DNA from: JACCZX01 sp963729165
GTDB lineage: Bacteria; Pseudomonadota; Gammaproteobacteria; Burkholderiales; Burkholderiaceae_F
Assembly (NCBI GenBank): GCA_963729165.1
Contig: CAVSMM010000015.1
Location: 62,001-126,000 of the forward strand
Direction of reading: 5' to 3'
DNA length: 64,000 nucleotides
Below the pieces are notes generated by a model. The model saw nothing but the letters and a program-made list of their open reading frames with translations. It was not told the DNA's origin and did not search any database. Position 1 is the stretch's first letter. Each line of letters begins with the position of its first letter. The translations under genes and the position numbers were made by a program. Positions 28,865 through 37,109 of the stretch are shown here, in pieces.

Positions 28865-29469
28865 TGCGCCTGAATAATCTAAAGCCTGGTGTCGGCAGCA
28901 AGAGTGCCAGGCATCGTGTTGGACGCGGCATCGGTTCCGGCTGGGGCAAGACGGCGGGACGAGGTCATAAGGGCCAGAAGTCGCGCGCCGGCGGGTTTCA
29001 TAAAGTCGGCTTTGAGGGCGGTCAGATGCCGCTGCATCGCCGCTTACCGAAGCGCGGGTTTACGTCGCGCTCGCGGCGCTATGTCGACGTCGTGCGACTG
29101 AGCGATCTGCAAAGGCTCGGGCTTGCTGAAGTGGATCTGAGCGTGTTGAAGCAGGCCGGCATCGTTTCGGCGCTTGCGCTTGACGCACGCATCGTCAAGT
29201 CGGGCGAGCTCTCGACGAAGGTCAGCGTGCGCGGCCTGGGCGTGACCAAAGGTGCAAGAGCGGCGATCGAAGCGGCCGGTGGCTCGCTGGTCGATGACGC
29301 GGTCACAGATAGCAAGCCGACCAAGAAGGCTGCGGAGAAGGCGGCAAAGATAGCGGCGAAGAAGTCTGCGATTGAAGCGGTTAGGAAAGCTCCTGCTAAG
29401 GAAGCGCCGGCCAAGGAAGCCGCGAGCAAGCCAGCGCGAAAGCCGAAAAAGACTGCGGAAGGTAGCTAG
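28864..29469 (+). CDS. rplO: 50S ribosomal protein L15 with Lys/Ala-rich C-terminal extension
   Basis: L15 organises 23S rRNA late in assembly. The core (MRLNNLKPGVGSKSARHRVG, then GFEGGQMPLHRRLPKRGF) covers about 145 residues. The remaining 50 or so are a low-complexity tail of KKAAEKAAKIAAKKS- and KEAPAKEA-like repeats, taking the protein to 201 residues against the usual 140-150. No frame break is needed, so the tail is real in this sequence. secY follows after 8 bases. Confidence 0.96.
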   Translation: MRLNNLKPGVGSKSARHRVGRGIGSGWGKTAGRGHKGQKSRAGGFHKVGFEGGQMPLHRRLPKRGFTSRSRRYVDVVRLSDLQRLGLAEVDLSVLKQAGIVSALALDARIVKSGELSTKVSVRGLGVTKGARAAIEAAGGSLVDDAVTDSKPTKKAAEKAAKIAAKKSAIEAVRKAPAKEAPAKEAASKPARKPKKTAEGS

Positions 29470-29477
29470 GAAAAATC

Positions 29478-30812
29478 GTGGCGACGAGTTTGCCGAACAC
29501 GCTAGGCAACACCGGGAAATACGGCGACCTTAAACGGCGCCTGATCTTCCTGTTGCTGGCGCTCGTCGTCTATCGGGTCGGCACACATATTCCGGTTCCC
29601 GGCATTGACCCTGATCAGTTGCGGCAGCTCTTCAACAGTCAACAGGGCGGCATCCTCGGGCTATTCAACATGTTCTCGGGCGGCGCGCTGGAACGCTTTT
29701 CAGTGCTTGCGTTGGGGATCATGCCTTACATATCGGCGTCGATCATCATGCAAATGATGACTTATGTGATGCCGTCGATGGAAGCGTTGCGCAAGGAAGG
29801 CGAATCGGGACGCCGCAAGATCACGCAATACACGCGCTATGGGACGTTGGCGCTGGCAATTTTTCAGGCGATCGGCATTTCAGTGGCAATCGAATCGCAG
29901 GCAAACCTGGTGATCGATCCCGGAATGATGTTCCGCTTCGTCTGTGTGATCTCGTTGGTGACCGGCACGATGTTTCTGATGTGGCTCGGTGAGCAGATAA
30001 CCGAGCGCGGGCTCGGCAATGGAATTTCGATATTGATTTTTGCCGGCATCGTTGCGGGCCTGCCCACTGCTATCGGCGGCGTGTTCGAACTGGTACGCAC
30101 GGGCGGGCTGGCTCCGCTGGCAGCGCTCTTCATCATCGCGCTCATTGTTGCGGTCACCGCATTTGTCGTCTTCGTCGAGCGCGGGCAGCGCAAGATCACG
30201 GTGAACTATGCCAAGCGTCAGGTCGGCAACAAGGTTTACGGCGGCCAGAGCTCGTTCCTGCCGCTGAAGCTGAACATGTCCGGCGTAATTCCGCCAATCT
30301 TTGCGTCGTCGTTGATCCTGTTCCCGGCAACGCTGGCCAGCTGGTTTACTACCGGTGACGCGACATTGTGGATTCGTGATCTGGCTGCCGCACTGTCGCC
30401 GGGGCAGCCGCTCTATATGTTTTTGTATGCGGGACTGATCATATTTTTCTGCTTTTTCTACACCGCGCTGGTTTTCAACAGCAAGGAAACGGCGGATAAC
30501 CTGAAAAAGAGCGGCGCGTTCGTCCCGGGAATTCGTCCGGGCGATCAAACTGCGCGTTACATCGACCGGATCTTGATGAGATTGACGCTGGCGGGCGCGA
30601 TCTACATCACATTTGTGTGCCTCGTTCCGGAATTCTTGAACTCGCGCTTTTCGGTGCCATTTTATTTCGGTGGCACGTCGCTCTTGATCGTCGTCGTGGT
30701 GACGATGGATTTCATGGCGCAGGTACAAGCCTATTTGATGACGCACCAGTACGAATCGTTGCTAAAGAAAGCAAACTTCAAGGGTTTTGGCCCGGGCCAG
30801 CTGCCGCGCTGA
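29478..30812 (+). CDS. secY: protein translocase subunit SecY
   Basis: SecY is the ten-span pore of the Sec export channel, partner of the SecE encoded at 2980. It is 444 residues from a GTG start with GTAGCTAGGAAA upstream. The first span starts near LKRRLIFLLLALVVYRVGTH. Cytoplasmic loops carry ITVNYAKRQVGNKVYGGQSS and, between later spans, KKSGAFVPGIRPGDQTARYI. The C-terminus FKGFGPGQLPR is short. The stop overlaps the infA start by one base (TGATG). Confidence 0.97.
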   Translation: MATSLPNTLGNTGKYGDLKRRLIFLLLALVVYRVGTHIPVPGIDPDQLRQLFNSQQGGILGLFNMFSGGALERFSVLALGIMPYISASIIMQMMTYVMPSMEALRKEGESGRRKITQYTRYGTLALAIFQAIGISVAIESQANLVIDPGMMFRFVCVISLVTGTMFLMWLGEQITERGLGNGISILIFAGIVAGLPTAIGGVFELVRTGGLAPLAALFIIALIVAVTAFVVFVERGQRKITVNYAKRQVGNKVYGGQSSFLPLKLNMSGVIPPIFASSLILFPATLASWFTTGDATLWIRDLAAALSPGQPLYMFLYAGLIIFFCFFYTALVFNSKETADNLKKSGAFVPGIRPGDQTARYIDRILMRLTLAGAIYITFVCLVPEFLNSRFSVPFYFGGTSLLIVVVVTMDFMAQVQAYLMTHQYESLLKKANFKGFGPGQLPR

Positions 30813-31030
30813 TGTCGAAGGACGACGCGATTCAGATGCAGGGGGAGATTCTTGAGAATCTTCCGAACGCAACGTTTCGGGTAAAGCTGGAAAACGGGCA
30901 CGTAGTGTTGGGGCACATTTCCGGAAAGATGCGAATGCACTACATCCGCATCCTGCCGGGCGACAAGGTCACGGTGGAGCTGACGCCTTATGACTTGTCG
31001 CGGGCGCGCATAGTGTTTCGTGCCAAATAA
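30812..31030 (+). CDS. infA: translation initiation factor IF-1
   Basis: IF-1 occupies the ribosomal A site during initiation. It is 72 residues, an OB-fold protein: MSKDDAIQMQGEILENLPNA, then HISGKMRMHYIRILPGDKV and a conserved end YDLSRARIVFRAK. Its place between secY and rpmJ is typical of betaproteobacteria. It starts inside the secY stop codon. Confidence 0.97.
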   Translation: MSKDDAIQMQGEILENLPNATFRVKLENGHVVLGHISGKMRMHYIRILPGDKVTVELTPYDLSRARIVFRAK

Positions 31031-31047
31031 GGCACGTGGAGATTCAG

Positions 31048-31161
31048 ATGAAAGTGATGGCTTCCGTAAAGAAAATGTGCCGCAAGTGCAAGGTCATCAA
31101 GCGCAAGCGCGTCGTGCGGGTGATTTGCACTGATCCGCGCCATAAACAGCGGCAAGGATAG
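31048..31161 (+). CDS. rpmJ: 50S ribosomal protein L36
   Basis: A 37-residue gene: MKVMASVKKMCRKCKVIKRK, then RVVRVICTDPRHKQRQG. The zinc ribbon C..C...C....H is complete (Cys 11, 14, 27 and His 32). GTGGAG lies upstream of ATG 31048; starting at the second ATG (31057) would remove three residues. It lies between infA and rpsM as expected. Confidence 0.95.
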   Translation: MKVMASVKKMCRKCKVIKRKRVVRVICTDPRHKQRQG

Positions 31162-31172
31162 GAGTAAGGACG

Positions 31173-31544
31173 ATGGCTCGTATTGCCGGTATCAACATTC
31201 CGCCGCATCAGCATGCCGATATCGGCTTGACGTCGATCTATGGCATTGGTCGCGCTCGTGCGCGCGCGATTCTCGACGCTGCCGGCGTGCCCTACGACAA
31301 GAAGGTCAAGGAGCTGAACGACGCCGAGGTTGAGCGCATTCGCGAGTCGATGGCGCGCGCGATGGTCGAGGGTGATCTGCGGCGTGAAGTTCAGCTTTCG
31401 ATCAAGCGGCTGATCGATCTCGGCACGTATCGCGGCGTTCGGCATCGGCGCGGATTGCCGGTTCGTGGCCAGCGTACGCGTACCAACGCGCGTACACGCA
31501 AGGGTCCGCGCAAGGCCGGCGTATCACTTAAGAAGGCAGCGTAA
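31173..31544 (+). CDS. rpsM: 30S ribosomal protein S13
   Basis: S13 contacts the P-site tRNA and subunit bridges. It is 123 residues starting MARIAGINIPPHQHADIGLT. The basic C-terminal segment RHRRGLPVRGQRTRTNARTR is the family signature. It is the first gene of the alpha cluster; GGAGTAAGGA lies upstream. Confidence 0.98.
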   Translation: MARIAGINIPPHQHADIGLTSIYGIGRARARAILDAAGVPYDKKVKELNDAEVERIRESMARAMVEGDLRREVQLSIKRLIDLGTYRGVRHRRGLPVRGQRTRTNARTRKGPRKAGVSLKKAA

Positions 31545-31546
31545 GA

Positions 31547-31960
31547 ATGGCAAAAGCACCGTCTCCGCAACAAGTTGCCGCTCAGCAGCGTGCGCGTAAG
31601 AAGATCAAGAAAGTCGTGTCGGACGGCATCGCGCACGTGCACGCGTCGTTCAACAACACGATCATTACGATTACCGATCGGCAAGGCAACACGCTGTCAT
31701 GGGCGACCTCGGGGGGAGCCGGCTTCAAAGGCTCACGCAAGTCGACGCCTTTTGCTGCGCAGGTCGCCGCCGAAACGGCAGGGCGTGCAGCGCAGGAGCA
31801 TGGCATCAAGAATCTCGATGTGCGCATTACCGGCCCCGGCCCGGGCCGCGAGTCGTCAGTGCGTGCGTTGAACGCAATCGGAATTCGTGTTTCATCGATT
31901 CAGGACATCACGCCGGTTCCACACAATGGCGTGCGTCCTCCAAAGCGTCGCAGGGTATAG
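31547..31960 (+). CDS. rpsK: 30S ribosomal protein S11
   Basis: S11 is a platform protein near the mRNA exit. It is 137 residues. An Ala/Lys-rich N-terminus precedes the core VSDGIAHVHASFNNTIITIT. The end reads DITPVPHNGVRPPKRRRV, typical. It begins two bases after the rpsM stop. Confidence 0.98.
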   Translation: MAKAPSPQQVAAQQRARKKIKKVVSDGIAHVHASFNNTIITITDRQGNTLSWATSGGAGFKGSRKSTPFAAQVAAETAGRAAQEHGIKNLDVRITGPGPGRESSVRALNAIGIRVSSIQDITPVPHNGVRPPKRRRV

Positions 31961-31980
31961 CTCAGCGGCGCATAACCACT

Positions 31981-32002
31981 GTCTGCACAAACCGGTGCAG
32001 AC
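31981..32002 (+). promoter_or_regulatory. hairpin in the rpsK-rpsD gap
   Basis: GTCTGCAC (31981-31988) pairs with GTGCAGAC (31995-32002) around a six-base loop; a smaller GCGGC-GAA-GCCGC stem follows at 32009-32021. S4 represses the alpha operon through an mRNA structure in E. coli, though upstream of rpsM. A similar role here is only a guess. It may equally be a processing site. Confidence 0.4.
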
Positions 32003-32040
32003 TTAATGCGGCGAAGCCGCAGGATCATTGAGGAAAGATA

Positions 32041-32665
32041 GTGGCTCGTTACACAGGACCCAAGTTAAAGCTTTCGCGTCGCGAAGGCACCGATCTGTTT
32101 TTGAAGAGCTCGCGCCGTGCTTTCGATTCGAAGGCGAAGGCCGATAGCAAGCCCGGCCAGCATGGGCGCATCTCGGGCGCGCGCCAGTCGGACTACGGCA
32201 CGCAGTTGCGCGAGAAGCAGAAGCTGAAGCGCATGTATGGCGTGCTTGAGCGGCAGTTTCGGCGCTATTACCAGGAAGCGTCGAGCCGCAAGGGAAATAC
32301 CGGCGAACAGTTGATCATGCTGCTCGAATCGCGTCTCGATAACGTCGTGTATCGAATGGGCTTCGGAGCGACGCGCGCTGAGGCGCGGCAGTTGGTGTCG
32401 CATCGTGCCATTACGGTCAACGGCGATACCGCCGGAATTGCTTCGATGCGTGTGCGCCCCGGCGATCTGGTCGCCGTGCGTGAAAAGGCACGTAAGCAGG
32501 GACGTATTACCGAGGCGCTGACGTTGGCCGGCCAGACTGGCTTCCCGTCGTGGGTGGATGTCGATACGACTAAATTGGAAGGCAAATTCAAAGTCGACTC
32601 CTGATCGCAGCGATGTGGCAAAGGATGTGAACGAGTCGCTAGTGGTCGAGTTGTACTCGCGCTAA
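32041..32665 (+). CDS. rpsD: 30S ribosomal protein S4 (one-base frame break near 32599)
   Basis: S4 nucleates 30S assembly and in E. coli regulates the alpha operon. It starts with GTG (MARYTGPKLKLSRREGTDLF). The uncorrected frame stops at 32602-32604 after 187 residues. One extra base at about 32599 (GTC GAC T CCT GAT) hides the true end PDRSDVAKDVNESLVVELYS, finishing at TAA 32663. The corrected length is exactly 207 residues, normal for the group. The S4 domain (LESRLDNVVYRMGFGATRAE) is intact. It is almost certainly a sequence error. Confidence 0.95.
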
Positions 32666-32682
32666 CGCGCTCTGGTTAGGCC

Positions 32683-32714
32683 GCCGGTGTCTGCGACACC
32701 GGCAACGATTTTTT
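32683..32714 (+). terminator. hairpin with T-run between rpsD and rpoA
   Basis: GCCGGTGTC (32683-32691) pairs perfectly with GACACCGGC (32695-32703) around TGC, and six Ts follow at 32709-32714 after AACGA. It resembles an intrinsic terminator, displaced by five bases. Because rpoA follows in the same direction, it may act as a partial attenuator setting the rpoA:ribosomal protein ratio. Confidence 0.55.
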
Positions 32715-32802
32715 GGGGTCAGTTTTGGGCGCACTGATCCGGCATTACAGCCCACCAGCCTTATCGGCGTAACGAGCTGAGGGCATTGAGAGGATCATCA
32801 TC

Positions 32803-33789
32803 ATGGCAAACGTTGCACTTTTGAAACCGCGCGCGATCGAGGTTGAAGCGATCGGGCATAACTCCGCAGTCGTCACGATGGAGCCGTTTGAGCGTGGCTA
32901 CGGCCACACGCTCGGCAACGCGCTGCGTCGCATCCTGTTGTCTTCGATGGTGGGCTACGCGCCGACCGAAGCGCAGATCACCGGTGTCGTGCACGAATAC
33001 TCGACACTGGATGGCGTGCGTGAAGACGTCGTCGACATTCTGCTGAACCTGAAAGGCGTCGTCTTCAAGCTGCACAACCGCGACGAAGTCACGCTGACCT
33101 TGAAGAAGGACGGCGAAGGCGTCGTCACGGCGGGCGATATCGAGCTGCCGCACGATGTGGAAGTCGTCAATCCGGATCACGTGATCGCGCATTTGTCGGG
33201 CGGCGGCCGGTTGGAGCTGCAGATCAAGATCGAAAAAGGCCGCGGCTATGTGCCCGGTAACGTGCGCGCGTTTCGTGACGACCATTCGAAAACGATCGGC
33301 CGCATCGTGATGGACGCGTCGTTCTCGCCGGTCAAGCGTGTTTCGTACGCAGTCGAAGCGGCGCGTGTCGAACAGCGCACGGATCTGGACAAGCTGGTGA
33401 TGACGATTGAAACCAACGGCGCGATCACGCCCGAGGAAGCCGTGCGGCAATCGGCACGCATCCTGATGGACCAGCTGCAGGTCTTTGGTGCGCTGGAAGG
33501 GATGGCCGAGTCGGCGCTGGCGCAATCGTCGCGCGCACCGCAGGTGGATCCGATCCTGCTGCGGCCGGTCGATGACCTCGAGCTCACGGTGCGCTCGGCC
33601 AATTGCCTGAAGGCCGAGAACATTTATTACATCGGCGATCTGATTCAGCGGACTGAAAACGAATTGTTGAAGACGCCGAATCTCGGACGCAAGTCGCTGA
33701 ACGAGATCAAGGAAGTCCTGGCCGCGCGCGGACTCACGCTAGGCATGAAATTGGAAAATTGGCCGCCGGCCGGAATGGAACGGCAGTAA
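32803..33789 (+). CDS. rpoA: RNA polymerase alpha subunit
   Basis: RpoA dimerises to start polymerase assembly, and its C-terminal domain contacts promoter UP elements and activators. It is 328 residues. The N-terminal domain has EPFERGYGHTLGNALRRILL. The C-terminal domain (about residues 245-320) has RSANCLKAENIYYIGDLIQR and NLGRKSLNEIKEVLAARGL. It is intact, unlike rpoB and rpoC, and is followed by rplQ as usual. Confidence 0.98.
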   Translation: MANVALLKPRAIEVEAIGHNSAVVTMEPFERGYGHTLGNALRRILLSSMVGYAPTEAQITGVVHEYSTLDGVREDVVDILLNLKGVVFKLHNRDEVTLTLKKDGEGVVTAGDIELPHDVEVVNPDHVIAHLSGGGRLELQIKIEKGRGYVPGNVRAFRDDHSKTIGRIVMDASFSPVKRVSYAVEAARVEQRTDLDKLVMTIETNGAITPEEAVRQSARILMDQLQVFGALEGMAESALAQSSRAPQVDPILLRPVDDLELTVRSANCLKAENIYYIGDLIQRTENELLKTPNLGRKSLNEIKEVLAARGLTLGMKLENWPPAGMERQ

Positions 33790-33876
33790 CTTTTGATAAT
33801 CAAGCGAGCCGCCCGCTCAACATCGAGTCGGGATCGAAGATTCGCAACTTTTTAAGACACGGAATCGGAGCGAAAG

Positions 33877-34275
33877 ATGCGTCACGGACACGGACTGCGC
33901 AAACTCAACCGCACGAGCTCTCACCGGCTTGCGATGTTGCGCAATATGACTAACTCGTTGCTGCGCCACGAAGCGATCAAGACGACCCTGCCGAAGGCGA
34001 AGGAGCTGCGGCGCGTCGTCGAGCCGCTGATCACACTGGGTCGTGAGCCAACGGTTGCGAACAAGCGCTTGGCATTCAATCGGCTGCGCGACCGCGAGAT
34101 CGTTGTGAAACTGTTCAGTGAAATCGGGCCGCGCTACGCGGCCCGCAACGGCGGCTACACGCGCATTCTGAAAATGGGGTTCAGAGTGGGCGATAACGCG
34201 CCGATGGCGTTCATGGAACTGGTCGATCGTCCGCAGCCGGTAGCGGCTGCCGAAGGCGACGACTCGGCAACGTAG
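33877..34275 (+). CDS. rplQ: 50S ribosomal protein L17
   Basis: L17 lies near the tunnel exit. It is 132 residues beginning MRHGHGLRKLNRTSSHRLAM, with AATCGGAGCG upstream. The end of the core, GFRVGDNAPMAFMELVDR, is conserved. It closes the ribosomal block; cutA begins 7 bases later and may be read from the same transcript. Confidence 0.98.
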   Translation: MRHGHGLRKLNRTSSHRLAMLRNMTNSLLRHEAIKTTLPKAKELRRVVEPLITLGREPTVANKRLAFNRLRDREIVVKLFSEIGPRYAARNGGYTRILKMGFRVGDNAPMAFMELVDRPQPVAAAEGDDSAT

Positions 34276-34282
34276 CAGCTGC

Positions 34283-34615
34283 ATGACTGAAGCGCTGCTC
34301 GTTCTGACTAACTGTCCGGACGAAGCGGTTGCAGATCGCATCGCTTTGGCTCTGGTTGAGCAAGGCCTTGCAGCGTGCGTCAATCGATTGGCGCCGGTGC
34401 AGTCGATCTATCGCTGGCGAGGCAATGTCGAACGCGCAACCGAAGTGCCGCTGCTGATCAAGACAACGCGCGAGCGCTATGGCGACGTTGAGCAGGCGAT
34501 TCGCCATCTGCATCCCTACGAGGTTCCGGAAATCATTGCGTTGCCAATTGCGGCCGGCCACGCTGCGTACTTGCGCTGGATCGAATCGGAAACCGCCCGT
34601 TCGATCCTCGCTTAG
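34283..34615 (+). CDS. cutA: divalent-cation tolerance protein CutA
   Basis: CutA1 proteins are very stable trimers with a ferredoxin-like fold, linked to divalent-metal tolerance; their exact role is unsettled. This one is 110 residues. The family motifs NCPDEAVADRIALALVEQGL, ACVNRLAPVQSIYRWRG and HPYEVPEIIALP are all present. In many Burkholderiales cutA is followed by dsbD, but here hemB follows on the opposite strand after only 4 bases. Confidence 0.93.
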   Translation: MTEALLVLTNCPDEAVADRIALALVEQGLAACVNRLAPVQSIYRWRGNVERATEVPLLIKTTRERYGDVEQAIRHLHPYEVPEIIALPIAAGHAAYLRWIESETARSILA

Positions 34616-34619
34616 CCGC

Positions 34620-35630
34620 TCACGTGCTCTCTTCGCGTAGCCAACGTGCGACCTGCAGGCCAAAGTAAGTCAGGATTCCGTCGGCGCCCGCGCGCTTAAA
34701 AGCGAGCATCGTTTCGAGCACGGCTTTTCTCTCGTCGAGCCAGCCGTTGGCTGCTGCAGCCTTCAGCATCGAATACTCGCCGCTCACCTGATAGACGAAC
34801 GTGGGCGCCTTGTAGGTGTCTTTAACCCGGCGCACGATGTCGAGGTAAGGCATGCCAGGCTTCACCATCACCATATCGGCACCCTCGGCAAGATCGAGCC
34901 CCACTTCCCATAGCGCTTCATCCGTGTTCGCCGGGTCCATCTGATAGGTCATCTTGTTGGAAGCGCCGAGATTTGCAGACGATCCGACTGCGTCGCGAAA
35001 CGGAGCGAAAAAGGCGCTCGCATATTTGGCTGAGTACGCCATGATGCGCGTGTGTATCGAGCCATTTTGCTCGAGTGCCGTACGGATCGCGCCGATGCGG
35101 CCATCCATCATGTCGCTTGGCGCGACGATGTCGACCCCGGCCTGCGCCTGCAACGATGCCTGCTGCGTGAGGGTGGCGATCGTTTCATCGTTTAACACGT
35201 AGCCAGCAGAATCGATGACGCCATCCTGGCCATGCGTCGTGTAGGGATCGAGCGCGACATCCGTCAAGACGCCGAGCTCGGGAAATCTCTTCTTCAGTTC
35301 ACTCGCGATGCGCGGCACGATGCCGTCAGGATTCGTTGCTTCACGACCGTCGGCCGATTTGAGCGACTGTTCGACGACCGGAAACAGCGCGATCACCGGT
35401 ATTCGCAGTCGCACACACTCCTCAGCGATCGGCAGCAGCCGGTCCAGCGATACGCGCTCCACGCCGGGCATCGACGCGACAGGTTCAGTGCGGTTCTTGC
35501 CGTCGAGAACAAAGACCGGATAAATCAAATCGTCCGCAGTGACGCGATGCTCGCGCATAAGCCGACGCGAAAAGTCGTCGCGGCGCATGCGGCGCATTCG
35601 TACTGACGGGAACCCTCCAAGGATCTGCAT
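34620..35630 (-). CDS. hemB: delta-aminolevulinic acid dehydratase (porphobilinogen synthase)
   Basis: HemB condenses two 5-aminolevulinate molecules to porphobilinogen in haem synthesis. It is 336 residues. The Schiff-base lysine lies in MVMVKPGMPYLDIV and the second active-site lysine in MAYSAKYASAFFAPFRDAVG. The metal-site segment reads DVALDPYTTHGQDG, with aspartates where zinc enzymes have cysteines, so it should be the magnesium-dependent type. It is transcribed after engB with a 63-base gap. Confidence 0.97.
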   Translation of the reverse strand: MQILGGFPSVRMRRMRRDDFSRRLMREHRVTADDLIYPVFVLDGKNRTEPVASMPGVERVSLDRLLPIAEECVRLRIPVIALFPVVEQSLKSADGREATNPDGIVPRIASELKKRFPELGVLTDVALDPYTTHGQDGVIDSAGYVLNDETIATLTQQASLQAQAGVDIVAPSDMMDGRIGAIRTALEQNGSIHTRIMAYSAKYASAFFAPFRDAVGSSANLGASNKMTYQMDPANTDEALWEVGLDLAEGADMVMVKPGMPYLDIVRRVKDTYKAPTFVYQVSGEYSMLKAAAANGWLDERKAVLETMLAFKRAGADGILTYFGLQVARWLREEST

Positions 35631-35693
35631 GCAAACTCCGCTTCTATTCCGTCTTATTAGCCGCTGTCTGACGTAACGTCAACTGCAGCAACG

Positions 35694-36314
35694 TCAACTA
35701 CGCAGCCATCCGGAAAGGATGTAAGCCAATTCGTCGACCCCTTCTCGCTTGAGTGCCGAAAACAACTGGGCTGTCGCCCGTGCACCAATCTGTGCCGCAC
35801 GTTGCTGGGCACCGGCCAGTGCAGCCTTTTTCTCCGCGTTGTTCAGCTGATCGGACTTTGTCAGCAGGAAGTGCAGCGATGATTCGCGTGGCTCGACGAA
35901 GCTGATTAACGCTTCGTCGCCACGCATCAGCGGACGGCGCGCATCCATGACGATCACGATTCCGACCAACGTCTGCCGCGATGAGACATACCCGCCGACC
36001 AGCTCGTCCCATTGACTGCGCTGCGCCTGTGGCGCCTGCGCGAATCCGTAGCCTGGCAAGTCGACCAACGTTCCGCGCGGTACGACTTGCTTGTCCTCAT
36101 CGCGCTCCGAAAGCTCGAAGAAATTCAGAAGCTGTGTACGGCCCGGCGTCTTGCTGGCGAATGCCAATCGCTTCTGCCCCGTCAGAACATTTATCGCGCT
36201 CGACTTGCCGGCGTTCGAGCGACCTGCGAAGGCGATTTCGGGCAACGCCGGCGCTGGCAGATCATCGAGGGCAGCCACGGACAGTACAAACCGGGCGGAA
36301 CGGAAAAGCTGCAC
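35694..36314 (-). CDS. engB: ribosome-biogenesis GTP-binding protein EngB/YsxC
   Basis: EngB is an essential GTPase in 50S assembly. The motifs are G1 GRSNAGKSS, G3 DLPGYG and G4 TKSD. The frame is open well upstream into cytochrome promoter sequence. I chose the GTG at 36314, which begins MQLFRSARFVLSVAALDDLP and gives 206 residues, normal length and matching the family N-terminus; no suitable ATG exists nearby. It is divergent from the cytochrome gene and upstream of hemB. Confidence 0.9.
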   Translation of the reverse strand: MQLFRSARFVLSVAALDDLPAPALPEIAFAGRSNAGKSSAINVLTGQKRLAFASKTPGRTQLLNFFELSERDEDKQVVPRGTLVDLPGYGFAQAPQAQRSQWDELVGGYVSSRQTLVGIVIVMDARRPLMRGDEALISFVEPRESSLHFLLTKSDQLNNAEKKAALAGAQQRAAQIGARATAQLFSALKREGVDELAYILSGWLRS

Positions 36315-36432
36315 TGGCCAGGCGCTCCGGGCTGCAGAAGCACTGCGTTGGGTTGCGTAGAATACGCGGCGATTTGCCGCGGCAGCGAGCTCGCCGCGAG
36401 CACATGTCCTCTTCGACGAAAGAAAGTGCTTG

Positions 36433-37107
36433 ATGAAATTAGCCTGCTGCCTGCGTCTGGTGATTTGCTTGGCCGTTGTGGCAGGCTTGAGTGCGCCGCT
36501 GGTGGGCAACGCGCAGATGAAGCCGGCACCGACGGTCGATCCGGCGCGTGGCCAACAGATCGCCTCGCAGGTATGCGCTGCGTGCCACGGTGCAGATGGC
36601 AACTCGGCAGCGACCGCCAACCCCCGGCTCGCCCAGCAGCACTCCGATTATCTGTACAAGCAGTTGCTTGATTACACCGTCCGACAGGGGCAACAGCGTC
36701 CGGCGCGTGAGAACGCAATCATGAATGGATTTGCGTCGCAGCTGTCCGATGACGACAAGCGCAACGTCTCGGCTTGGTTTGCCGGCCAGACGGCGCAGTT
36801 GAGTACAGCGCGAAACAAGCAAACGTTGGAGCTTGGGCAGCGCATCTGGCGCGCCGGATTGCCCGAAAAGTCCTTGCCGGCGTGTTCAGGTTGTCATAAC
36901 CCCGCGGGTCTTGGTATCCCGAGTCAGTATCCGCGACTCGCTGCGCAGCACGCGGAGTACGTCGAGACGACGTTAAAGGACTTTCGTCAGGGCACGCGTC
37001 GCAATAACCCCGCGATGCAGGAGATTGCTGCGAAACTATCCGATAGCGAGATTCGCGCGGTGGCAGATTTCGTTCAGGGACTGCGGCTCAAAGACCCTGC
37101 GAAATAG
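36433..37107 (+). CDS. dihaem cytochrome c (cytochrome c4 type)
   Basis: A periplasmic electron carrier of 224 residues. A signal peptide (hydrophobic core about residues 7-25, cleavage near GNAQ) precedes two haem-binding motifs: CAACH at 48-52 and CSGCH at 151-155. The two similar halves indicate cytochrome c4, which donates electrons to terminal oxidases. TTG 36430 is an alternative start one codon earlier. In many betaproteobacteria resB and ccsA (cytochrome c assembly) follow this gene. Here only 2 bases separate it from the convergent lysA. Confidence 0.9.
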   Translation: MKLACCLRLVICLAVVAGLSAPLVGNAQMKPAPTVDPARGQQIASQVCAACHGADGNSAATANPRLAQQHSDYLYKQLLDYTVRQGQQRPARENAIMNGFASQLSDDDKRNVSAWFAGQTAQLSTARNKQTLELGQRIWRAGLPEKSLPACSGCHNPAGLGIPSQYPRLAAQHAEYVETTLKDFRQGTRRNNPAMQEIAAKLSDSEIRAVADFVQGLRLKDPAK

Positions 37108-37109
37108 CG

